From: Ignavibacteria bacterium
Lineage (GTDB): Bacteria > Bacteroidota > Ignavibacteria > Ch128b
Assembly (NCBI GenBank): GCA_026415235.1
Contig: JAOAHM010000011.1
Coordinates: 1-34,482, forward strand
DNA length: 34,482 nucleotides
Direction: 5' to 3'
The notes under the pieces are model-generated. The model saw only the letters and a list, made by a program, of their open reading frames with translations. It searched no databases and was not told where the DNA came from. Below, piece by piece: positions 25,893 to 34,482 of the stretch. Within the stretch, counting starts at the first letter, position 1, and each line of letters starts with the position of its first letter. The position numbers and the translations under genes were made by a program.

Positions 25893-28004
25893 TTATTCAA
25901 CAAGCTCAAAATCGATTTCGTTCCTTTCTTCATTTACTCCAATCACTCTAACTCTTACCAAATCACCAAGTCTATATACTTGCTTATTTAGTCTACCAAC
26001 AAGGGCATATTTATTTTCATCATAAAAATAAATATCCCCAGGCATATTTTTTAATCGAACCAAACCTTCGGCAAGATTATCAATTAATTCGACAAAAATC
26101 CCAAATGCTTGAACTCCAGAAATTATTCCATCAAAGTCTTGACCAATTTTATTTTTCATAAATTGAACTTGTTTGAACTTTACTGCTTCACGCTCTGCTT
26201 CCATTGCTACTCGTTCTGCAATTGAGCTTGTCTTGCAGATATCTGGAATTATTTTCTTGAGTTCATTTGCTCGTTTAGGAGTGATATTTTCTTCATATTC
26301 TTTGATTAATCTATGTACAACTAAGTCAGGATATCGTCTTATTGGTGAAGTGAAATGGGTATAATGTTGAAATGCTAATCCATAATGTCCAATATTTTTT
26401 TCTGAATACTCAGCTTTTGCCATTGCTCTAATCATTACTTCGTTGACTAAAATTTCTTCAGGTTTACCTTTAACTTGTTCAAGCAATTTTTGTAATGCTT
26501 TGGATTTCACACCACCAGCAATGTTTAACTTATAACCAAGTGAATTCACAAAGCTTGCAAGTTGTCTTATTTTTTCTTCATCAGGTACATCATGCACACG
26601 ATAGATGAAAGGAACTTTCTTCACATCTTCGAATTTCTTTCCTTCTAAAGCAATTATCTTATTTGCTAAAAGCATAAAATCTTCTATTAATTTATGACTT
26701 TGAAGATGCTCTTTCTTCTTAACTTCAACTGGCACTCCATCAGGATCTAAAATGAATTGCACTTCATCTGTTGTAAAATCAATTCCTCCATTTTGGATTC
26801 TTTTTTTGAAAAGTTGTTTTGCAAGTTCATTTAATTGTAAAAGCTGTTCAGCGAAATCTCCTTTTCCTGTCTTCAAAATATTTTCGACTTCTTCGTAGGT
26901 AAATCTTCTTTTGTTGTTAATGACAGTTTTTTCAATTCTGTGGTTTAACACTTCTGCTTTCTTGTTCATTTCAATAAAAACTGAAAAACATAATCTATCT
27001 TCACCAGGAACAAGACTGCACCATTTGTTCGATAAAGCTTCTGGTAGCATGGGAATTACATAATTAACAAGATAAACACTTGTCCCTCGTTTCCTTGCCT
27101 CTAAATCGAGTGGAGAATTTTCTTTTACGAAAAAACTTACATCTGCAATGTGAACACCAACCAAAAATCTATTTTTATCAATCGGTTCAATTGAAAGAGC
27201 ATCATCAAAATCTTTTGCATCAACTGGGTCAATTGTGAAAACAATTTTATCTCTAATATCCAAACGATTTGGAATTTCGTTTTTAATAGTCTCTTCAGAA
27301 AATTGATTTGCTTCTTCTAAAACTTCATCAGGAAATTTTGTGCGAATCTTAAAACTCTTAGCAATTGACAACATCTCAGTTGCATGATCGAGCGGTTTAC
27401 CTATTATTTCAATTATCTCTCCTACGGGATTCACTTTAGGTGTATGCCATTCAACAAGTCGAACTACAACTTTATCACCATGCTTGGCACCATGAACTAA
27501 CTCTTCGGGAATAAAAAAATCACGATGAATTAACTTGTCATCAGGAATTACAAAATAGAATCCACGATAAATTTCTAATTTACCAACGAACTCTTCTGTA
27601 GCCCTTTCAATTACTTTAACAATTTCACCTTCTTGGTTTTTTCCTCTGTATCGAGCAAAAACTTCTACCAAAACTTTGTCACCATTTAGAGCAGTACCAA
27701 GATTTTTTTCGGAAATAAAAATATCTTCACCATCTTTTTGTTCTGGAGTTACAAATCCATATCCATTTTTTGTCATTTGAAGTGTACCAATTATTTGATT
27801 TGCATCTCGTGCAAGTAAATAACGCTTACCTCGTTTAATTAATTTTCCTTGTTTGTATAACTCTGCAAGTATCTGTTTTAGATTTGTATACTCTTCATCT
27901 GTTTTGATGTTCAACTTCTTCGAAATTTCTTTTGATTTGTATCCACGAGTTGGACTACTTTGAAGTATTTGCTCTATCTGTTTTTTAATCTTTGATTTTT
28001 TCAT
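25893..28004 (-). CDS. rnr: ribonuclease R
   Basis: A 703-residue 3'-5' exoribonuclease of the RNB family that degrades structured RNA. Domains in order are an N-terminal winged helix (about 1-66), cold-shock domains (about 70-200; GTLQMTKNGYGFVTP), the RNB catalytic domain with IDPVDAKDFDDA at 258-269 (metal-binding D259, D265, D267, D268) and HYTHFTSPIRRYPDL further on, then a C-terminal S1 domain (about 618-703; GQDFDGIISGVQAFGIFVEL). It lacks the long basic tail of Escherichia coli RNase R. ATG has GGGGA four bases upstream. It lies 28 bp after tamB and 22 bp before the Omp85 fusion, an RNA enzyme set inside an envelope operon. Confidence 0.96.
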   Translation of the reverse strand: MKKSKIKKQIEQILQSSPTRGYKSKEISKKLNIKTDEEYTNLKQILAELYKQGKLIKRGKRYLLARDANQIIGTLQMTKNGYGFVTPEQKDGEDIFISEKNLGTALNGDKVLVEVFARYRGKNQEGEIVKVIERATEEFVGKLEIYRGFYFVIPDDKLIHRDFFIPEELVHGAKHGDKVVVRLVEWHTPKVNPVGEIIEIIGKPLDHATEMLSIAKSFKIRTKFPDEVLEEANQFSEETIKNEIPNRLDIRDKIVFTIDPVDAKDFDDALSIEPIDKNRFLVGVHIADVSFFVKENSPLDLEARKRGTSVYLVNYVIPMLPEALSNKWCSLVPGEDRLCFSVFIEMNKKAEVLNHRIEKTVINNKRRFTYEEVENILKTGKGDFAEQLLQLNELAKQLFKKRIQNGGIDFTTDEVQFILDPDGVPVEVKKKEHLQSHKLIEDFMLLANKIIALEGKKFEDVKKVPFIYRVHDVPDEEKIRQLASFVNSLGYKLNIAGGVKSKALQKLLEQVKGKPEEILVNEVMIRAMAKAEYSEKNIGHYGLAFQHYTHFTSPIRRYPDLVVHRLIKEYEENITPKRANELKKIIPDICKTSSIAERVAMEAEREAVKFKQVQFMKNKIGQDFDGIISGVQAFGIFVELIDNLAEGLVRLKNMPGDIYFYDENKYALVGRLNKQVYRLGDLVRVRVIGVNEERNEIDFELVE

Positions 28005-28032
28005 TTTATCCCCAAGCTATTTGGATTATATA

Positions 28033-31000
28033 TTAAAACTCAACTTTATACTTAAGACCAACTTCATTTATCATTTCGGTGGATTTAGATACTTGCATTT
28101 GAGAGGGTTTTCGAACAAGTCTTAAGAACAATTTTTCCGAAACTGGATATTCAATTTGAATATTCGCTAAAGCAAAATTTTGAAATACATCTGTTCCACC
28201 TCCAACTTTAAATCGAACATCCTTCACACGACCTTCAAAACTAAATCTTGTTTCTTCACCAACTTTCTTGAACTCTACATTTCTAAGTACATCACCTAAG
28301 ATGCTATTTGCGAAATTGGTTACCACTGAACCAAGTAGAGAACTGGCAGCACTTTGAAATGTTCCGCCCCAATTTGACAATGCACCTGTTTTATCCTCTG
28401 CTGTCAAATCGTCTTTAAATTTTCCAAGTAAAATAAATGCAACAACATCCGAAGCATCTTTCGACTTATCTACATTTCCATCAATAAAAACCTCGATGTT
28501 CTCACGATTATTAACAAGATTCTTTCCAAGCTCAGTTACCCTTCCCACAAGATGAAGTTTAATTAAAACATCTCTAAGTTGTTGTTTTACTGTGTCTCCA
28601 ACAATGTAATAGTTTGAATAAGTTGCAGTTACATCTAAGTAAGGATTGGACAATTCACTTTCAAATCGAATTTTACCAGATGCAGAAAATCTCTGATAAA
28701 AAACGAGATAAGAATCTTGTGTTAATTCAATTTCACCTTGAGTTGAAGTTTGTTCTTCTGAAAAATTATAAATTACTTCTCCCTTCAAATCAGCAAAAAG
28801 TCTTTGATTTAATTCTTGATTAAATACAAGCACCAAAGAAACATTATTTTTAAGGGAGATTTTTACTCTGCCTCTAATTTTTGATAAAACATTTGAACTT
28901 GATTGAGGTTTTATTTTTTTCTGACCACGCAATTCTTTTTCTGCTTGAAGGAATGCAATATCTGCAGGATTAATTTGAGGTGAGTAGTCTACATATTTAT
29001 AAACAAACATTTCTTCTTCGCTTGAATATTCAGTTTGAATTGGTGGAAGTATCAAAGATGATTCTTTTATGTTAATATCACCAGTGATTACATAATCATT
29101 ATAACTTCCTTCAATGACAATGGGTGATGAAGTTTCGAAAAATAAATCACCATAAACTTTTGGACTAACTGCACGAGATTCAGAACCAAGAACAAGTAAA
29201 CTACCATTAGTAACAACTTTCAAATTTTTAATGCCGATGTTGTCAATTTCTAATTCAGCACTTGTAAATAGTCTACCTCTCTTTCGTGTATTGAGATTTG
29301 CCAATTCAAGTTTTTCGAGAATTACTTTATTTTCTTTAAGCGTCAATCGTAAGTCTGATGAGTATTTCAAATTGTTTTGTGCTAAGAGGAAATTCATATT
29401 TTTCGAAGTTATAGTACCAATAAAGTTTGGTTTATTAAATGTACCAACTATAGAAAGATTACCATTTAGTGAGCCTTCGATGTTCTTGAAATACGGAATA
29501 ATTGCTCTTAGTGGTTGAAGATTGAAATCGCTTAAAGTAAGAGAAATGTTAATTGGTTCGTCTCGTTTTAATCTATCTTTTATATCCTTAAATGAAAGAT
29601 TAATTGGTAGATAACCATTTAGTTCAAAATCATTTCCTTTGTAAACAGAATCAGAATAAGAAGCATTAAAATTGATGATTTCATTTTTGTAATCAATCTT
29701 ACCTGAAAATTCTCCAAGTTGGTCTTCACCAATTGATAGATTTTTTAAATCAAAAGAACCAAAGATTTTAGGAGATTCAGCAACGCCATTTAAGTTGAAC
29801 TCAATTGATAACTCACCACCAACTTCTTCTGTAATATTTGGGAAGAAGTTTAAAATTAAATCATAGAGTTCTAATCTATCCACATTAAATTTAAGATTTT
29901 GATTTCCCCAATAACCAAGTTCACCTGAAATTCTAAACAATTCTTTTTTTCTTCGAAGAACGAACTGTTCAAACTCAACTTTATCTTTACTGAAAGCAAA
30001 AATCAAAGCTCCTTGATTTGTTAGCTTGTATTTTTTGTAAGTAATAGTTGCCTTATCAATAGATGCTTTGAAAATTGGAGTTGATATATCAAAAGTACCC
30101 TCAGAGCGAACGGAAATCAACGAATCAATGACAGACTGAATTTTGTATTTGAAAGTATCTTTTTCAAAATCAATGTTTATTTTCAAATCTTCTAATTTAG
30201 ATGCAGCAATAATTTTTTCTGTCTCAAGCGATGTGGAAACTCTAAAATTTGGCGTAGTAGTGTTAACATTGGTTGTATTTAATTTTACATTAAAATTAAA
30301 ATTTCGAATACGAGTAGATTTTTCAACATCAACCATCCAGAAATCATCAATTGCAGCGCTATTTTCAAAAATGAATTCTTTCTGATTATTTGAAATCCTT
30401 CCAGAAATATTACCATCAACATTAAGTTTTAAGTTTTTTAAGAAGACATTCACCAAATCAAATTCTTTGAAATTAATTTTATAATCTATTTCGAAATTTG
30501 GATTATCAATCTTAGAATGTTTTTCGATTTCTTTTGAGACTTTTGTTTTTTCTGATGTAGCAATTACTTTTAATGTATCTTCACCATGATTGAAAAGTTT
30601 TATCTTCGCATCAATCTCACTTCTGACTAAATTAATTTGCTCAGGTAAAACTTTTAAGACATCACTGAATTTATAATTACCATTTAAATCCAAATCGAGG
30701 AAATCTGACCTAAATCGAATTGATTTTATTCCATTATTAGAATGATTTATACTAAGTGAGAGATTTGATTTATCAATTGTAAAATTATTGATCAGCGATT
30801 CAAAAATTGAAAAATTAAGTACTGCATCCATTTCATCTAAATTTAAACTCTGCCCTTTAAGCTCACCGTGAATATTTAAATTGCCCTCAAAATCTTTGGT
30901 AAATAGAAATTTCTCGGGAATAAAGTTCTGAGCATCTATAACAAGTGAATATGAAGGAAGTTCTTTATTCTTTAAATCAAGTGAACTTACAAGGTTCAAA

Positions 31001-32541
31001 GTTGAATTTTCTGAATTGGTAAATAAATTTATTTTGAAGTTGTGCCTTTTGCCTTCTGCAATTAATACTACAGTATCTATTTTATTGCCAACAATAGATG
31101 AGTTTGAAGCAAAGAAATTCAAATCCGTATTAATTGTCTCTGGACTAAAGCCTTCACCAATAATGTTTAACTTAGAATTAAGATTACCATCAAATTTCAA
31201 AAATGGATATAGCTTTAAATTTTTTGTCGAAATATCAACAAAATAATTAGGAACTTTTCTATTAAAATTAAATCTTGTTGAACCTATAACTTCACCACTT
31301 GTGCTAATAATCTTAAAATCTGTTTTGAAGTTTAATGGAGAACCTTCATAATTGATATTTAAATTTAAGGAACCGAGAGTTTCGAACTTTGGAATGTCAT
31401 AAAGTGGTAAAAGCTTTGAAACATCTTTCATTAATAATTCGGAATTTACAACTCGAGCTTTTATGTAAAGTTGACTTGGGTCATTAATATTTTTTAATGA
31501 ACCTTGAACAGTCAATTTAGTCGAATCGTATTTTGCAGTGATGTATTCAACATCAAGAGATTTCAAAGAGCCACTGGCTTCTGCTTGAACAAAAACTTTT
31601 CCATTTAGAAAATTCACAGTCGGTAGAAATGAATAAAGGTCATGAAAGTCAAACGGATTGGATTGAATTCGAAGCTTAAGATTTTTCTCAGGAAATTTTT
31701 CAAACAACTGTGAGTCACTCAAATCAAAATCGTCAATGCTCAAAATAATTTTTAAATCAGATTTTGATGTTTTGACCTCCAAATTGTTTAGCTTAAAAGT
31801 TTTATTACTCGCCAAAAAATCTAATTCAAATTTTTTCAAAGAGAAATCTTTAACATTTGTATCGAAATTTAATTCTTTAATTTTCAGTTCAAACTCATTT
31901 TGTGGAAAGTTAAGATGTGATTTAAGATTCAAATTTAGATTTGAAATTATCAAATCGTCATAATTGAATGTATCGTATAAATTAAATTTTGAATAATCAG
32001 TGGAGTCAACATTCTTTTTTAACTGAAGCTGACAATCCGATAAAATGATGGACTTAATAATCACATCGTAATTAAATTTTTCTGATGGAGTTGTATCTTT
32101 TTCGATAGGATGTTTTAATATTTTGTCAGTTATCCACTTACCATCTTTAAACCGAATAAAATTGAAGTGTAAGTTTTCCAAAAAAATTTTATTGACCACA
32201 ATTTTATTTTGGATTAATGAAATTGGGTTTACTGAAACATGAATGGTTTTTGCTGAAACAAATTCAACGCCATCAATTGAGTAATTGATATTCTTGATTG
32301 TGAGTGAAGAAAATAATGTACCGTATATTGATTCAATCCTAAGCTTACCATTCAAATTTTCTTCAGCGAGCTCGACAATCTTATTTTTCAAAATATTTCT
32401 GAAATAACTTGTTTGAGTAAACCCAACAAAAATCAAAAACAAAATGAAAACAAAAAGCAGACTCTTCCCAATAAAGTGAAATACTTTAAAAGCAGTTGAC
32501 TTATATCTTAATCTATGCTGACTATCTAATCTTAATCTCAA
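28033..32541 (-). CDS. tamB: TamB/DUF490-type translocation and assembly protein
   Basis: A 1502-residue AsmA-like/TamB protein. A single membrane helix at about 20-42 anchors it in the inner membrane. A very long repetitive beta-strand region follows, expected to form a periplasm-spanning groove for lipid or outer-membrane protein traffic. The C-terminal DUF490 domain is at about 1050-1502 (VVAFILLGKFKDDL, SLLGSVVTNFANSILGDVLR). The start is TTG at 32539-32541, four bases after the rfaE2 stop, with AGGAAG and GGAT just upstream; no in-frame ATG is available in the first residues. In proteobacteria TamB works with TamA, and in Bacteroidota with TamL; here the operon's only Omp85-like protein is the peptidase-propeller fusion two genes downstream. 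Confidence 0.9.
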   Translation of the reverse strand: MRLRLDSQHRLRYKSTAFKVFHFIGKSLLFVFILFLIFVGFTQTSYFRNILKNKIVELAEENLNGKLRIESIYGTLFSSLTIKNINYSIDGVEFVSAKTIHVSVNPISLIQNKIVVNKIFLENLHFNFIRFKDGKWITDKILKHPIEKDTTPSEKFNYDVIIKSIILSDCQLQLKKNVDSTDYSKFNLYDTFNYDDLIISNLNLNLKSHLNFPQNEFELKIKELNFDTNVKDFSLKKFELDFLASNKTFKLNNLEVKTSKSDLKIILSIDDFDLSDSQLFEKFPEKNLKLRIQSNPFDFHDLYSFLPTVNFLNGKVFVQAEASGSLKSLDVEYITAKYDSTKLTVQGSLKNINDPSQLYIKARVVNSELLMKDVSKLLPLYDIPKFETLGSLNLNINYEGSPLNFKTDFKIISTSGEVIGSTRFNFNRKVPNYFVDISTKNLKLYPFLKFDGNLNSKLNIIGEGFSPETINTDLNFFASNSSIVGNKIDTVVLIAEGKRHNFKINLFTNSENSTLNLVSSLDLKNKELPSYSLVIDAQNFIPEKFLFTKDFEGNLNIHGELKGQSLNLDEMDAVLNFSIFESLINNFTIDKSNLSLSINHSNNGIKSIRFRSDFLDLDLNGNYKFSDVLKVLPEQINLVRSEIDAKIKLFNHGEDTLKVIATSEKTKVSKEIEKHSKIDNPNFEIDYKINFKEFDLVNVFLKNLKLNVDGNISGRISNNQKEFIFENSAAIDDFWMVDVEKSTRIRNFNFNVKLNTTNVNTTTPNFRVSTSLETEKIIAASKLEDLKINIDFEKDTFKYKIQSVIDSLISVRSEGTFDISTPIFKASIDKATITYKKYKLTNQGALIFAFSKDKVEFEQFVLRRKKELFRISGELGYWGNQNLKFNVDRLELYDLILNFFPNITEEVGGELSIEFNLNGVAESPKIFGSFDLKNLSIGEDQLGEFSGKIDYKNEIINFNASYSDSVYKGNDFELNGYLPINLSFKDIKDRLKRDEPINISLTLSDFNLQPLRAIIPYFKNIEGSLNGNLSIVGTFNKPNFIGTITSKNMNFLLAQNNLKYSSDLRLTLKENKVILEKLELANLNTRKRGRLFTSAELEIDNIGIKNLKVVTNGSLLVLGSESRAVSPKVYGDLFFETSSPIVIEGSYNDYVITGDINIKESSLILPPIQTEYSSEEEMFVYKYVDYSPQINPADIAFLQAEKELRGQKKIKPQSSSNVLSKIRGRVKISLKNNVSLVLVFNQELNQRLFADLKGEVIYNFSEEQTSTQGEIELTQDSYLVFYQRFSASGKIRFESELSNPYLDVTATYSNYYIVGDTVKQQLRDVLIKLHLVGRVTELGKNLVNNRENIEVFIDGNVDKSKDASDVVAFILLGKFKDDLTAEDKTGALSNWGGTFQSAASSLLGSVVTNFANSILGDVLRNVEFKKVGEETRFSFEGRVKDVRFKVGGGTDVFQNFALANIQIEYPVSEKLFLRLVRKPSQMQVSKSTEMINEVGLKYKVEF

Positions 32542-32545
32542 CTTC

Positions 32546-33019
32546 CTATCCGTTACTTTTCATTTTGTTTATAATATTAGTAGTAGAATAATTTTCTACA
32601 TAAGGAAGCGAATAGACTTTTCCTCCATTTGCTTCAACAACATCACGACCAACAATATCTTCAATTTTCCAATCACCACCTTTCACCAAAACATCAGGCA
32701 CTATTGCTGAAATAATCTCAAATGGAGTATCCTCTTCAAAGCTCACTACATAATCAACAGCTTTAAGGTTTGCAATTACAAAAGCTCGATCTTCGAGTTT
32801 ATTGATTGGTCGTTCTTCTCCTTTTAATCTTTTAACTGATGCATCAGAGTTAAGAGCAACGACCAAATAATCACCAAGTGCTTTTGCTCGATTCAAATAA
32901 TCAACATGACCACGATGTATGATATCAAAAACTCCATTTGTAAAGACAAGTATTTCACCATTTTCTTTAATTTTTTTTCTTATCTCTAAAAATTCTTCAA
33001 GTGATAAAAGTGTTTTCAT
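32546..33019 (-). CDS. rfaE2: D-glycero-beta-D-manno-heptose 1-phosphate adenylyltransferase
   Basis: A 157-residue nucleotidyltransferase forming ADP-heptose from heptose 1-phosphate and ATP, corresponding to the C-terminal half of HldE. The TNGVFDIIHRGHVDYL stretch contains the HxGH motif (HRGH at 35-38). PDVLVKGGDW and the ENYSTTNIINKM end (S145-T147) match the ISTT-type motif. The ribosome-binding site is weak. It starts 14 bp after rfaE1, so kinase and adenylyltransferase are separate proteins made from one message. The product feeds heptose-containing lipopolysaccharide or other surface glycans. Confidence 0.94.
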   Translation of the reverse strand: MKTLLSLEEFLEIRKKIKENGEILVFTNGVFDIIHRGHVDYLNRAKALGDYLVVALNSDASVKRLKGEERPINKLEDRAFVIANLKAVDYVVSFEEDTPFEIISAIVPDVLVKGGDWKIEDIVGRDVVEANGGKVYSLPYVENYSTTNIINKMKSNG

Positions 33020-33033
33020 ATTTCTTTCAGATT

Positions 33034-34029
33034 TTATTTTCCATCATCTACTAAAGTTTGATAAAGAAGTTCTCTATCAACAGGAACAACTCCAACTTCT
33101 TCGCAGACCAAACCAGCTGCAAGATTTGCAATCGTTGCTGCTTCTTCGATATTTGCACCAGCAGCCAATGCCATTGTCAATGTCGCAATCACTGTATCTC
33201 CTGCTCCTGAAACATCAGCAACTTTTCGTGCACGAGTTGGAATGTTTAATACTGAACTATCTTCATTGAACAAAGTCATTCCTTTCTCACCTCTTGTCAA
33301 AAGTAAATATTGTGGATTGAGTTTTTCTTTCAACAATTTTCCTGCTTCTAAAACTCTCTCTTCTGAGTCCAAACGAATACCAAGCGCATCTTCCGTTTCT
33401 TTTCGATTCGGCTTGAAAACAGTCACATTTTTATATTCAAAAAAATTGTCAAATTTTGGATCAACAGTAATAATCATATTGTTACTCTTAGCAAATTCAA
33501 TGACTTTATGAATTAAATTTTTAGTCAACATTCCTTTGTTGTAATCTTCGAGAATAATCGCATTTATGTTTGTTTTATTTTGATTGAGATAATTCAAAAT
33601 TTTTTCTTCAATTTCGTTTGAAATATCTCTTTTATCTTCTTTATCAATTCTAACGACATGTTGATTGTGAGCAATAATTCTGGTTTTAACTGTTGTAGGT
33701 CTATCTTCATCATAAAAAATTCCTTCCTTTTCAAAATCATTCTCCTCCATCAATGCATCAATAATAGTTCCTTCACGATCATATCCAATTACTCCAATTA
33801 AAATAGGTTTACCACCAAGTGATTTGATGTTCATTCCAACATTTGCTGCACCACCAAATCTATACGACTCTTCTTGTACTTCTACTACTGGTACTGGAGC
33901 TTCAGGAGAAATCCGAGCAACTTTTCCCCAGATATAAACATCGAGCATTAAATCGCCAATTACTGCAATTCTATTATTTTGAAACTTGCTAAATATTTCA
34001 TTTAACCTTTGTTGAGAAAATTTTATCAA
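33034..34029 (-). CDS. rfaE1: D-glycero-beta-D-manno-heptose-7-phosphate kinase
   Basis: A 331-residue PfkB/ribokinase-family kinase, the N-terminal half of HldE, phosphorylating heptose 7-phosphate at C1. Recognised are IAVIGDLMLDVYIWGKVARI with SPEAPVPVVEV, FGGAANVGMNIKSLGG, and the ATP/anion-hole motif DVSGAGDTVIATL (GAGD at 275-278, catalytic D278). The start is TTG at 34027-34029 preceded by a perfect AGGAGG with 5-base spacing, a stronger site than most genes here. First large gene of the operon leading to tamB; about 450 bp of mostly noncoding DNA lies upstream. Confidence 0.95.
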   Translation of the reverse strand: MIKFSQQRLNEIFSKFQNNRIAVIGDLMLDVYIWGKVARISPEAPVPVVEVQEESYRFGGAANVGMNIKSLGGKPILIGVIGYDREGTIIDALMEENDFEKEGIFYDEDRPTTVKTRIIAHNQHVVRIDKEDKRDISNEIEEKILNYLNQNKTNINAIILEDYNKGMLTKNLIHKVIEFAKSNNMIITVDPKFDNFFEYKNVTVFKPNRKETEDALGIRLDSEERVLEAGKLLKEKLNPQYLLLTRGEKGMTLFNEDSSVLNIPTRARKVADVSGAGDTVIATLTMALAAGANIEEAATIANLAAGLVCEEVGVVPVDRELLYQTLVDDGK

Positions 34030-34245
34030 TTTTTCCTCCTAAATTTTAACTAAAATTTTCAAGTTACTTTACAAATTTAATTCATTATTGTTCTATTTCC
34101 GTAGATGATTTGTTTAGTAGATTAATCTTTATTCTCAGAAAAATCTCACTAAAAATTTGAAGAGTTATTCTAAAGCAAATTAATCAGTGAAGATTATTAG
34201 CTAATCTTGGAATGAATAAAAGATTTGAAGGCTCGGATATTGTGA

Positions 34246-34374
34246 TTATATCCTATCCTTAAATTTGTCCATAAAAAATTTTTCAATCCTTTCGTACAAA
34301 TTAAATTCTCTTACTAACCAACTACCTATGTGATAAATAAGTACCATAAGCACAAGTTGAAGCAAGATAGACAT
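34246..34374 (-). CDS. candidate 42-residue single-pass membrane protein
   Basis: A small open frame with ATG at 34372-34374 and GAGG 9 bases upstream. It begins MSILLQLVLMVLIYHIGSWL, a membrane helix at about 3-21, followed by an amphipathic basic/acidic tail ending FKDRI. It lies 216 bp upstream of rfaE1 on the same strand in an otherwise gene-free 453-bp stretch (34030-34482), in which I see no other gene, terminator or convincing promoter. I recognise no family. The good ribosome-binding site and the ordered hydrophobic/charged layout favour a real gene, but in AT-rich DNA short hydrophobic frames can arise by chance. Confidence 0.45.
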   Translation of the reverse strand: MSILLQLVLMVLIYHIGSWLVREFNLYERIEKFFMDKFKDRI

Positions 34375-34482
34375 TTTTAATTTCCTCTTTTCTAAAAGTA
34401 AAATAATCAACTTCTCAACTAAAATTAACTTTATGTTCCGAAATTATTGTTTTGACTTTTGATTTAGAATAAAAAAATTTAT

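Noticed and set aside
32919-33269. 116-codon plus-strand frame
   Set aside because: Antisense shadow spanning rfaE2 and rfaE1, low-complexity Leu/Gln composition.
34235-34253. GGATAT/ATATCC hairpin at the end of the small frame
   Set aside because: A 6-bp AT-rich stem with no T tract; too weak to call a terminator.
1-34482. CRISPR arrays, tRNA/rRNA genes, insertion sequences, prophage
   Set aside because: No spaced direct repeats, cloverleaf sequences, transposase or phage genes were seen on either strand.

Overview
This is an AT-rich (roughly one-third GC by eye), gene-dense chromosomal segment of a Gram-negative bacterium. The gene set points to the Bacteroidota/Chlorobiota (FCB) side, most likely Ignavibacteria. 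The clues are a PorV/PorQ-family protein, a large exported protein ending in a type IX-like sorting domain, a TonB receptor with a carboxypeptidase-regulatory-like N-terminus, a short Obg without C-terminal extension, and a K+-dependent membrane pyrophosphatase. The assignment rests on family recognition only; no search was run. All genes but one (an FmdB-type zinc ribbon at about 22.4-22.65 kb) lie on the minus strand, so transcription runs from high to low coordinates. There is no tRNA, rRNA, CRISPR array or insertion sequence.

Region by region, in transcription order. (1) 34.48-22.68 kb: an AT-rich leader with a 42-residue putative membrane miniprotein, then rfaE1, rfaE2, tamB, rnr and a 1063-residue fusion of an HExxH metallopeptidase, a TolB-like propeller and an Omp85-type barrel. 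Gaps between the five large genes are 4-28 bp. This looks like an envelope-biogenesis operon covering heptose activation for surface glycans and outer-membrane protein or lipid handling. The fusion protein stands where a TamA partner for TamB would be expected. (2) 22.65-22.22 kb: the plus-strand FmdB gene, convergent with the fusion gene and divergent from a minus-strand LppM-like lipoprotein. (3) 21.44-17.11 kb: prs, rplY (ctc), pth and hppA; pth and hppA overlap by 4 bp. (4) 16.99-15.36 kb: rpsF, ssb, rpsR and rplI, preceded by a hairpin leader that can pair with the Shine-Dalgarno sequence and closed by a strong terminator. (5) 15.25-6.67 kb: an export/uptake cassette made of an exported hypothetical protein, a TonB-dependent receptor, a 1208-residue secreted Asp-rich protein and a PorV-like barrel, ended by a terminator with a 13-bp stem. 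(6) 6.37-0 kb: a conserved hypothetical protein, obg, a FecCD-type permease behind a candidate Fur box, an M48 lipoprotein peptidase, an acyl-CoA dehydrogenase, a HARE-HTH plus PD-(D/E)xK-like nuclease candidate, and the first 50 codons of a further gene that leaves the window.

Most genes have clear GGAG-type ribosome-binding sites. Several start with TTG or GTG (the edge gene, pth, tamB, rfaE1, rpsR). Three starts are moved from the longest possible reading frame because the ribosome-binding site decides: the M48 peptidase, rplI and fmdB. The most interesting item is the tamB-rnr-fusion operon. Next come the TonB/secreted protein/PorV cassette, the nuclease candidate at the left edge, and the rpsF leader.
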